DNA of 64,000 nt, taken from Alteromonas macleodii ATCC 27126. GTDB lineage: Bacteria; Pseudomonadota; Gammaproteobacteria; Enterobacterales; Alteromonadaceae. Where the stretch lies: positions 2,294,001-2,358,000 of the forward strand of contig NC_018632.1 of assembly GCF_000172635.2 (NCBI RefSeq). Direction: 5' to 3'. Positions within the stretch are counted from its first letter, which is position 1. Each line of letters begins with the position of its first letter. Of the stretch, positions 57,571 to 64,000 are shown piece after piece. Below the pieces are notes generated by a model, which saw only the letters and a program-made list of their open reading frames with translations, was not told the origin of the DNA and did no database searches. The position numbers were made by a program, and so were the translations under genes.

Positions 57571-59037
57571 TCACATTCTGAAGGTTTCCATAATCGCGGG
57601 CACACCCGGGAACATACCAATTAGTGCCATAACGGTACATAACACCAAAAACGTAATTCCTGGAATTAGCCAACGCCCTGCTTTGCCGAGCTCTCCAGCT
57701 CTATCTTTGCACCCAACGAGCCCCAAATTATCCAAAAGCATAGTAAAAGACCATCCGAATACTGGATTAACTAGTACAGAGGAGATCACCACCAATGCGG
57801 CAGATTGCGTCGTTTTACCTTCACGCGTCATTTGCATACCGGCTTCCATTAGCGGCAGAAAGACCCCAACAATAAGCGCTACGCAAAGCACTGGCGGCCA
57901 AATTGCTAGATCCATGGGGTAACCCCAAAGTGCCGCTACAACGCATAAAAAGCCAGTAACTAATGCACCACCGGGTATGGGTCTGCGCGCGATTGAAGCC
58001 GGAATAATGTAGGTCCCCCACGAAGATGAGATATTCCCCCCTCCCAGTAGGCTTCCCACTGCCTGACGACTAGATGCAGCAATCATGGTGTCATCTATAT
58101 TCATGTGCGCTCGTTCACTTTTTTTAGGGTAGCTAAGCTTTTGGAAGACTTGATGACCCAAGAAATCTGGCGACCACATAGACACAGCCAGCACAGCAAA
58201 AGGCAGCACAGCAATGAAATGTGACCAGTCTGGCAGACCTAGTTTCCAACCTGTGTCTTCCCCCCACCAATAAGCAGGGTTCAAGTTAGGCATACCCGGC
58301 GACGTTGTGAACTCAAATGGCGCACCGAAGGAAAACGCAATGACCGCCGCCATCACCGCACCAAGCGGAATGGCTAGCCAGCGCTTTTGAATATGCTCTA
58401 GCCATGCATACATTAAAATAGTGGCAATGATCACCACGAAGGCTAAGTAAGCCATATCGAAGCTTTCTGCCCACGCAAAGAGTTTCTTCACCTGGCCTGT
58501 AATGCCAATAAACCCTAAGTACAACAGCAGCCCACCGCATACACCGTTACTGGTTAGCCTAGCAAGCACACTGCCGCCCTTCGTTATTCCTAGAATAAAA
58601 CCAAATAGTCCAATGAGCAGGCCGAGCGCCATGGGATGGCCGCCAGATGCAACAATAAGGGGTACCAAGGGCAGTAAGGGGCCGTGTGTACCTGCTAAAT
58701 TAGCTGACGGGTTTAGGAAACCGGAAATCAGAACAACGAACAAGACTGCTGCAATGAGTAATTCAAAGCGCACGTTTTCAATAACAAACTCAGGAGATAG
58801 CCCTAGCGGTGCTGCGAATGCACCTACTACGGCGGCAACCATAACGATTTTTCCTATGGTCGCCGCCATGCCTGGCACGAAGTCTTCCCACTCAACGCGG
58901 TAGTCTTTACCAGGCAGGTTCAACCGCCAACGTTTTGGAGAAAGTATTTGAAGTTCGTGATTTAAATATTCGTCTCTTGATTTAAAACTACTGCTCGGTT
59001 TGTGAAGATTTTGATAAGAAGAACTTTCTTGTGACAC
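57571..59037 (-). CDS. DUF3360 family membrane transporter-like protein
   Basis: A 488-residue protein with about twelve helices. The first 45 residues are soluble, with LSPKRWRLNLPGKDYRVEWEDFVPG leading into helix one. The segments SGFLNPSANLAGTHGPLLPLVPLIVASGGHP and AASSRQAVGSLLGGGNISSSWGTYIIPASIARR resemble the DUF3360 group, distantly related to sulfate/xanthine permeases. Substrate unknown. The tRNA-Ser follows on the upstream side. Confidence 0.8.
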   Translation of the reverse strand: MSQESSSYQNLHKPSSSFKSRDEYLNHELQILSPKRWRLNLPGKDYRVEWEDFVPGMAATIGKIVMVAAVVGAFAAPLGLSPEFVIENVRFELLIAAVLFVVLISGFLNPSANLAGTHGPLLPLVPLIVASGGHPMALGLLIGLFGFILGITKGGSVLARLTSNGVCGGLLLYLGFIGITGQVKKLFAWAESFDMAYLAFVVIIATILMYAWLEHIQKRWLAIPLGAVMAAVIAFSFGAPFEFTTSPGMPNLNPAYWWGEDTGWKLGLPDWSHFIAVLPFAVLAVSMWSPDFLGHQVFQKLSYPKKSERAHMNIDDTMIAASSRQAVGSLLGGGNISSSWGTYIIPASIARRPIPGGALVTGFLCVVAALWGYPMDLAIWPPVLCVALIVGVFLPLMEAGMQMTREGKTTQSAALVVISSVLVNPVFGWSFTMLLDNLGLVGCKDRAGELGKAGRWLIPGITFLVLCTVMALIGMFPGVPAIMETFRM

Positions 59038-59144
59038 ATAACACCTTTAGATTGCGCGAAGAAAAGCGCAAGCCTAAACATGTGAACGGAATGTAACAAT
59101 GCGACTGTGGTCTTATACGAAAGTCTAACGAGGTAGACGGGCAT

Positions 59145-59173
59145 AAAAAAACCCGCAACAATGTGCGGGCTTT
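59145..59173 (-). terminator. Terminator of tRNA-Ser
   Basis: Core stem cccgca / tgcggg with a 6-base loop. On the minus strand it is followed by a run of seven T. It lies 8 bases downstream of the tRNA end. Confidence 0.85.
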
Positions 59174-59180
59174 CATAATA

Positions 59181-59272
59181 TGGCGGAGAGTGAGGGATTC
59201 GAACCCCCGGTGGGTTTGACCCCACGTCTGATTTCAAGTCAGGTGCATTAAACCGGGCTCTGCCAACTCTCC
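59181..59272 (-). tRNA. tRNA-Ser (UGA)
   Basis: 92 bases including CCA, with acceptor stem GGAGAGT, anticodon loop CTTGAAA (UGA), a long variable arm and T-loop GTTCGAAT. A damaged copy lies at 54560. Confidence 0.97.
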
Positions 59273-59511
59273 TGAATTGCTGCGTATCTTAATGATATTT
59301 TTATGACTGTAAAGCGAAAAATTAAAAAAGTTGTCTAAGTGCCGAGATTTCAATCAAATAGACTGTTTAGCACGTATAAGAGATGTTTTTATATTCACCT
59401 GACACCATTTTCATCTGAAACTACTTGAAAATGGGAACTAAAACCCATACAACATACACTAAATAATTGTGTACCATTTTGGTCATATCATAAGTCCTGT
59501 TGGAGGAAACA

Positions 59512-60177
59512 ATGGATCAACGTTCGATGTATTCAAGTGCATCTCAACCATCGGTATTGCAGACGAACAAGGTTCTACGCAACACCTATATGCTGCTTGC
59601 GATGACACTGGCGTTTAGTGCGGTTTGTGCTGGTATAGCAATGGCAGTAGGCATTTCTCCTATGATGTCTCTTGTTATGACTATCGGCGCTTTTATTACG
59701 TTATTTGTAGTTCAGAAAAAAGCTGATTCAGCATCTGGTATCTACTGGGTGTTTGCATTCACAGGTCTAATGGGTGCATCACTAGGTTACACGCTTAATT
59801 TCTATCTAGGCGTTGCGGGCCCAGGCTTGATCATGGAAGCGCTAGGTGCAACAGCCCTTGTGTTCTTCGCGCTATCTGGCTACGCGTTAACCACTAAGAA
59901 AGACTTCTCGTTCATGGGCGGCTTCTTGGTTGTAGGCCTAGTTGTAGTGCTTGTTGCGGCAATTGCGAACATCTTTTTCGCAGTTCCAGCGGTAAGCTTA
60001 GCAATCAGTGCAGCGATTGTGTTTATTATGTCAGGTTTCATCTTGTTTGATACAAGTCGTATCATCCACGGTGGTGAAACAAACTACATTCGTGCAACAG
60101 TTTCGCTATACTTGAACATATACAACTTGTTCACGTCTATCCTTCACCTTCTAGGTGCGTTTGGTGGCGACGATTAA
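59512..60177 (+). CDS. Bax inhibitor-1 family protein, YccA-like
   Basis: A 221-residue protein with about seven helices, from ATG 59512 after a strong GGAGG; the TTG at 59500 is not used. The N-terminal VLRNTYMLLAMTLAFSAVCAG and the final IRATVSLYLNIYNLFTSILHLLGAFGGDD are typical. In E. coli YccA modulates FtsH proteolysis of membrane proteins. A terminator follows, then tusD. Confidence 0.92.
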   Translation: MDQRSMYSSASQPSVLQTNKVLRNTYMLLAMTLAFSAVCAGIAMAVGISPMMSLVMTIGAFITLFVVQKKADSASGIYWVFAFTGLMGASLGYTLNFYLGVAGPGLIMEALGATALVFFALSGYALTTKKDFSFMGGFLVVGLVVVLVAAIANIFFAVPAVSLAISAAIVFIMSGFILFDTSRIIHGGETNYIRATVSLYLNIYNLFTSILHLLGAFGGDD

Positions 60178-60200
60178 AACAGCGTTAAAGGTTTAAAGAG

Positions 60201-60224
60201 AAACACCCCTTAACCGGGGTGTTT
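60201..60224 (+). terminator. Terminator between the BI-1 gene and tusD
   Basis: Arms aaacacccc / ggggtgttt with a 6-base loop and a following T run. The tusD ATG is nine bases later. Confidence 0.8.
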
Positions 60225-60232
60225 TTATTTGT

Positions 60233-60622
60233 ATGGCAGAATATTCAGTACTTATCACATCATCACCGTTTCAAGGCGATACAGCGTTACGCGCCCTCTC
60301 CTTTGCACAAGGTGTAATCGATAATGGTGATGTAATAAACAACGTTTTCTTTTATAGCGAAGGTGTACACCACACTAATAACTTAATGCTAAAAACGGGT
60401 GACGAGCTGTTCGTACTTGATAGCTGGAAGACTCTAGCGACTGAACACAACGTGAAATTACTAGTATGCATTACCGCCGCCGTTAAGCGAGGTATTGTTA
60501 GTGAGTTAGAGGCGAAAGAGAATGGGTTGTCTCAGGCCAACTTAACCACGCCTTTCGAGCAAGCTGGCTTGGGCGAATTCTTCACTGCGCTCCATGATTG
60601 CAACAGGTTGGTACAATTCTAA
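60233..60622 (+). CDS. tusD: Sulfurtransferase complex subunit TusD
   Basis: A 129-residue DsrE-like protein. Cys79 (LLVCITAA) is the conserved sulfur-relay cysteine. TusBCD accepts persulfide from TusA and gives it to TusE for 2-thiouridine at tRNA position 34. The stop overlaps tusC (TAATG). A terminator lies just ahead, so a promoter within that hairpin region or read-through must express it. Confidence 0.93.
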   Translation: MAEYSVLITSSPFQGDTALRALSFAQGVIDNGDVINNVFFYSEGVHHTNNLMLKTGDELFVLDSWKTLATEHNVKLLVCITAAVKRGIVSELEAKENGLSQANLTTPFEQAGLGEFFTALHDCNRLVQF

Positions 60623-60990
60623 TGGCGCAACTACTTATTAGGTTTACGCAAAGCCCTTTTTCCAATGCTAAAAGCCAAGACGGTTTAGATTTTGCGCTTG
60701 CTGCAACAAACTATGGGCACGATGTTAAAGTGCTTTTTGAAAGCCAAGGTGTACTGCAGCTTGTTAAGGCAGCGTCTACCAAAGGACTAAAAAATCACAC
60801 CAAACGTTTAGCTAGCATGCCGTTTTTCGATATCGAAGAATGCTTTGTGTGTAAAGCAAGTGCAGATACCTACGACATTGAGCAGGTTCTTTCTAATAAC
60901 AGTCTAGTTGATGAGTTAGACTGTGAGTGGATAACCCCAGAAGAAAAGGTCACGCTTATCCAAAGCGTAGATCATGTGGTGACATTCTAA
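60622..60990 (+). CDS. tusC: Sulfurtransferase complex subunit TusC
   Basis: A 122-residue DsrF-like protein starting at ATG 60622, overlapping tusD by one base; an earlier in-frame codon lies within tusD. RFTQSPFSNAKSQDGLDFALAA is the usual N-terminus. It is a structural partner in the TusBCD hexamer. The end overlaps tusB (TAATG). Confidence 0.92.
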   Translation: MAQLLIRFTQSPFSNAKSQDGLDFALAATNYGHDVKVLFESQGVLQLVKAASTKGLKNHTKRLASMPFFDIEECFVCKASADTYDIEQVLSNNSLVDELDCEWITPEEKVTLIQSVDHVVTF

Positions 60991-61346
60991 TGCTTATTAC
61001 TATTTCAACGCCAAATTTGAGCACTGAATACAAACAGCTTATTGAAGCCACTTTTGAGCAATCGACTTCTACTTATGTTGTATTTGTTGGTGATGGCGTT
61101 TATGCCCCTGCATTAAACACCGCGTTTTTTGAGCGGCTGGCCAATACGGTAAAAAGTACGGTAGAGAGTACGGTAGAGAGTACGACAAAAGGCACGGCAA
61201 AAGACAAACCAACGCTAAACCTGTCGTTCTTGAGTACAGATGCGGATACCAGGGGCGCAAATCTTCCCGAACATATTAATCCTATTTCTCACAAAGAACT
61301 TGCTGCAATATCAGCAAAAAATCAGCACTGGATACCCCTTTCATGA
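60990..61346 (+). CDS. tusB: Sulfurtransferase complex subunit TusB, with repeat insert
   Basis: A 118-residue DsrH-like protein from ATG 60990, a little longer than the usual 95 residues. The extra length is a Ser/Thr/Lys-rich stretch, residues about 52-71, encoded by 12-bp tandem repeats. The rest ([14 protein letters not shown] and the C-terminal [12 protein letters not shown]) is normal. It overlaps tusE by 4 bases. Confidence 0.88.
   Translation: MLITISTPNLSTEYKQLIEATFEQSTSTYVVFVGDGVYAPALNTAFFERLANTVKSTVESTVESTTKGTAKDKPTLNLSFLSTDADTRGANLPEHINPISHKELAAISAKNQHWIPLS
61143..61190 (+). repeat. 12-bp tandem repeats within tusB
   Basis: Two perfect units of agtacggtagag (61155-61166 and 61167-61178) are flanked by diverged units on each side. 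They encode alternating STVE/STTK-like peptides and keep the frame, so unit gain or loss would not break the gene. Confidence 0.8.
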
Positions 61347-61690
61347 CACAAGAAACCTATAGCTTCAATTATAAAGGGCAAGCGATCCCTACAGACAAAG
61401 CCGGGTATTTACTCGACTATACCCTTTGGGAAGAAGATATGGTTGAGTTGCTGGCGCAAGAAGAGAACATTGAATTAACCGAAGCCCACTGGGAAGTGGT
61501 GCGCTTCGTACGCGCATTCTATGAAGAGTACGAAACCAGCCCAGCGATTCGTGCTTTGGTGAAAGCTATGGCCAATAAGTTTGGGCCAGAAAAAGGTAAT
61601 AGCCGCTACCTGCAGCGACTCTTTAAAAAAGGCCCGGCTAAGCAAGCCACCAAACTGGCAGGGTTACCTAAACCTGCCAAATGCTTGTAA
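61343..61690 (+). CDS. tusE: TusE/DsrC/DsvC family sulfur relay protein
   Basis: A 115-residue protein. The penultimate Cys114 in KPAKCL is the conserved persulfide carrier, and [28 protein letters not shown] is the family core. It receives sulfur from TusBCD and works with MnmA on tRNA. It overlaps tusB by 4 bases, so tusDCB-tusE form one unit. Confidence 0.93.
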   Translation: MTQETYSFNYKGQAIPTDKAGYLLDYTLWEEDMVELLAQEENIELTEAHWEVVRFVRAFYEEYETSPAIRALVKAMANKFGPEKGNSRYLQRLFKKGPAKQATKLAGLPKPAKCL

Positions 61691-61734
61691 AGGCGTTGCT
61701 GAAAAGGCCAGGCATAATTTAGTTCTGTTTTCCG

Positions 61735-62511
61735 TCAATCGCACCGCTCCGGAAAAGCGTACACTGTCTCTGTACAAGGAGTCTGGCCATTACTCGCATA
61801 GCAAGTGCGCATACTCACTGTTCTTTTGCAAATTCCTGGAGAAACGGTATCTAAAATATTTGAAGAATCTAGACCTGGGCCAATATAAGCCCCCCAATAT
61901 TGTTTTTTTGCCTGTTTTTTAGCAAGTTCTCTTCGGCACTGCTCGTCGTCAGCAATGGTATTAGTTGTTTCATCTATTTCGCCATCCATAAATGCTAGCG
62001 CATGGGTCATCCCATCAATTTTAGACATGCCTCTCTCTAGGCTTAATGCTACCGAATTTAACTTATATTTATGATTTGTAGAGAGTTCCGACAAAAAGCC
62101 AAGTCGAAAAACTAAGCGATTCTCAGCGTCACCAACAATAGCAATGCTAGACTCTCCACTTAAGTCACGATAAACATTAAGGTCTACTGAATGGCCATCA
62201 ATTTCAATTTCTAGACCAGTCAATTCCTCACCTTTACCTAAATCATTGAGATTTAAATCTTTAGCGTTCACGTGGTCTATAATGCGACTTTCAATTTGGT
62301 TGCTGACCACTTTTTGCCTCCTTGCTCCTTTGTAGTATTCAGAAACAACATAGCATGTGGCTGATGTTTCAGATAATGCCTTTGTAGTTGATGTAAAAGA
62401 GGCCTTTTTCGAACTATTAAGGGAGTTTGGCTGCTCAGATTCATTCATGGTCGAAGCATTTACTATTGCGGGTAAGAATAGAAACGTCGCTAATATTCCT
62501 ATTTTATTCAT
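61735..62511 (-). CDS. Exported hypothetical protein
   Basis: A 258-residue protein with a signal peptide (MNKIGILATFLFLPAIVNAS). Residues 60-160 are beta-rich; the C-terminal 60 residues have six cysteines (around residue 195, then five in the last 35 residues), so disulphides are likely. I do not recognise the family. It is convergent with tusE, ending 45 bp after it, and its upstream region faces a long spacer. Confidence 0.65.
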   Translation of the reverse strand: MNKIGILATFLFLPAIVNASTMNESEQPNSLNSSKKASFTSTTKALSETSATCYVVSEYYKGARRQKVVSNQIESRIIDHVNAKDLNLNDLGKGEELTGLEIEIDGHSVDLNVYRDLSGESSIAIVGDAENRLVFRLGFLSELSTNHKYKLNSVALSLERGMSKIDGMTHALAFMDGEIDETTNTIADDEQCRRELAKKQAKKQYWGAYIGPGLDSSNILDTVSPGICKRTVSMRTCYASNGQTPCTETVYAFPERCD

Positions 62512-62888
62512 TGAAAAGTCCTTATCTCTTATTTCTTATGTCCTATTTCTTATAATGGTTAATGTAGACTGCAACCCCCTTACAATCAATATTATTGTTC
62601 AAAAACATATATTACGATTAGATAAATTACATTAATCTTATGAATTAAGCATAACTCGCTTCTTCCTAGTTATTATTCCTACCAAGCGCTTTGCACGGGT
62701 TGAACCCCGATTCGAGGTAGCGAGCAGAGTAGCCGCCCTACAGTTATTTGCTTTAGCTTTGGTGTTGATATTGCAACTCCCCTCTTACATTAGCGTTTTA
62801 TCTCGGGTTTCAGGCATATTTTTCATACTTGCCTTTTACCGAACATCATAAACGTGAATGTTTTACATAAATGGACATAGGAGGCTGT
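62512..62888. other. Intergenic region
   Basis: These 377 bases hold the divergent promoters for the exported protein and the attachment-family gene. The strong AGGAGG site just before 62889 is the only clear signal. No small gene or repeat is supported. Confidence 0.5.
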
Positions 62889-63326
62889 ATGACAGTTCAA
62901 AAACACTACGTAATTGTGGCCAACCACGACGACGCCACAGCTTACACCTATACCAACCACGGAAGTGCACTTGTTGAAGTAAAAAAGTGGCACAACGAGT
63001 TTAGTGACGCGAGTGACCAAGACATTTATACAGATAAACCCGGCAGACAATCGGCTCCCGCTTCGCAAGTACCAGGCGTTGATAGCATGAATCGAAAAGA
63101 TGCCGCCGAACTCGAAGATGAACGATTTGCTAGTGACATTGCTGACTGGCTAGATGGTGAGCGTAAACGAGGTGCGTTGGGCTCTATAGATATTATTAGT
63201 GGACCAGGGTTCCTTGGAAAATTGAGAGGCGAAATGTCATCTCAATGTTCAGATATCGTCGACAAAGAAGTGAAAAAGAATGTTTTAGGTGCAGACGAGG
63301 AAACCTTGCTTTCATACCTTAAATAA
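62889..63326 (+). CDS. Host attachment family protein (COG5622-like)
   Basis: A 145-residue cytoplasmic protein from ATG 62889, which has AGGAGG eight bases upstream; the frame starting at 62871 is not needed. The N-terminal VIVANHDDATAYTY and the central DKPGRQ segment followed by a DAAELEDERFASDIADWLD helix match proteins named for attachment to host cells, which resemble eRF1 domain folds. True function is unknown; it is often found in marine gammaproteobacteria. Confidence 0.75.
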   Translation: MTVQKHYVIVANHDDATAYTYTNHGSALVEVKKWHNEFSDASDQDIYTDKPGRQSAPASQVPGVDSMNRKDAAELEDERFASDIADWLDGERKRGALGSIDIISGPGFLGKLRGEMSSQCSDIVDKEVKKNVLGADEETLLSYLK

Positions 63327-63402
63327 AACGTTATTTAGTAGTTAGATTGTCACAGGCGGCTGTTGTCATTGCCGCCTTCTCTTACTCGCTTATAAGTAAA
63401 AG

Positions 63403-64000
63403 TTAGCGGTTTTCGTTAGCTTTTAACACATTAACCTCACCGATTGCCTCGGCGCTTTTAAACGTCTTTACTCGTGTGACTTCAAGATCGGTATAAACAC
63501 GAGGATTATTCAAAATATATTCTACCTCATTGTTCAATGAGCCTTGTGTGTCAGCCGCTAACCACGCATTTATCGCATGTGCATTATGTGGAAGAAAGCA
63601 AGGAATGGATTTTTCATGATACTTGCTAAATCCCTCTACGGGTGGGCGCGTCACTACTGCACAGGAAAATAGGCCATTACTAAACCGCCGGTATACCGCG
63701 CCAATTAACAATGCACCAGTGGCCGGTTTCATTAAAAAGTGCGCTTTTCCTTTACCAAGTGGGTTTGACTCCCCTACTGCAGTTGCGACAACCACAGCTC
63801 GTCGTTCACGAATAAACTTTCCCCAATAAGGGCTTTCTAGATTACGGGCATTGAATGTGGTTCTGTTGCCAACCTCTAACGTGTCGCCAACGGGCTTAGC
63901 ATCAAACCACCATGTAGCATCGATGGTGCTATCACCAGATACAATTAAATTGGTAATTTGTCGTTCTGGCACTTTTCCAAATGCAGGATAAAAGTTAATA
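63403..64000 (-). CDS. SRAP/YedK (HMCES-like) protein, 5' end beyond window
   Basis: The frame is open to the right edge (INFYPAFGKVPERQ before the first listed start), so the catalytic N-terminus (Met-Cys-Gly-Arg) should lie just outside. The visible part has WWFDAKPV, TTFNARNLES, RRAVVVATAVGESN, GLFSCAVVTRPP and CFLPHNAHAINAWL, which fit the SRAP family. The family caps abasic sites in single-stranded DNA by a covalent cysteine bond. Several core residues seem altered compared with E. coli YedK (GWYEW is not obvious), so a diverged paralogue is possible. Confidence 0.75.
   Translation of the reverse strand, partial: INFYPAFGKVPERQITNLIVSGDSTIDATWWFDAKPVGDTLEVGNRTTFNARNLESPYWGKFIRERRAVVVATAVGESNPLGKGKAHFLMKPATGALLIGAVYRRFSNGLFSCAVVTRPPVEGFSKYHEKSIPCFLPHNAHAINAWLAADTQGSLNNEVEYILNNPRVYTDLEVTRVKTFKSAEAIGEVNVLKANENR

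Noticed and set aside
62685-62745. Possible tRNA-like T-arm (gggttgaacccc)
   Set aside because: No acceptor stem, D arm or anticodon arm can be built around it.

Overview
The window reads as a chromosome segment of a marine gammaproteobacterium, most likely Alteromonas or a close relative. Pointers are moderate GC, the gene order uvrY-uvrC-pgsA-tRNA(Gly-Cys-Leu), ccoNOQP-ccoHIS followed by fnr and uspE, a tusDCB-tusE set, and a complete petrobactin-type siderophore locus of the kind known from Alteromonas. The genus is an inference; no ribosomal RNA is present.

Layout. 1-1446: the end of an iron-sulfur cryptochrome/photolyase with a tiny zinc-ribbon partner. 1610-15693: an iron-acquisition block made of a MATE exporter, a Fur box, asbA-asbB-asbC-asbDE(fused)-asbF, two small membrane proteins, a PepSY membrane protein and a membrane acyltransferase-like protein; it is convergent with a two-component system that has its own strong Fur box and whose kinase reading frame is broken in an 8-base homopolymer. 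15799-17103: a DUF2254 membrane protein. 17104-18853: about 1.75 kb without a convincing gene, holding two 67-bp palindromic repeat elements and other inverted repeats, followed by a tyrosine recombinase. 20276-26947: housekeeping and stress genes (dgkA, usp, a cytochrome c lipoprotein, an FMN glutamate-synthase-like protein, a Kef-type antiporter) and a paired bacterioferritin operon whose two subunits divide haem and ferroxidase functions. 27070-36958: the microaerobic cbb3 oxidase cluster, its assembly genes (ccoI frameshifted as given), Fnr and UspE, with Fnr-type sites at three places in this part of the window.

37107-45004: ttcA, a patatin-like protein, a Bax-type glucosaminidase, LysE exporter, sirtuin, sulfurtransferase, Tpx and a DTW-domain protein. 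45133-48829: tRNA-Leu, -Cys, -Gly, pgsA, uvrC and uvrY, all on the minus strand. 49010-53658: pirin and an ovothiol pair (ovoA and an ovoB-type PLP lyase). 54560-59272: a damaged tRNA-Ser copy and an intact tRNA-Ser(UGA) bracketing a dioxygenase, DoxX, LysR and DUF3360 block. 59512-61690: a Bax-inhibitor-1 membrane protein and the tusDCB-tusE sulfur relay. 62889-64000: a host-attachment-family protein and the truncated start of a YedK/HMCES-type SRAP gene.

How the parts fit: petrobactin genes and bacterioferritins handle iron scarcity and storage; the cbb3 oxidase with Fnr and Usp proteins handles low oxygen; ovothiol, Tpx and sulfur-transfer genes handle redox and thiol chemistry. The least explained stretch is the repeat-rich noncoding region upstream of the recombinase. 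Two single-base frame breaks (sensor kinase and ccoI) could be sequencing errors or real.
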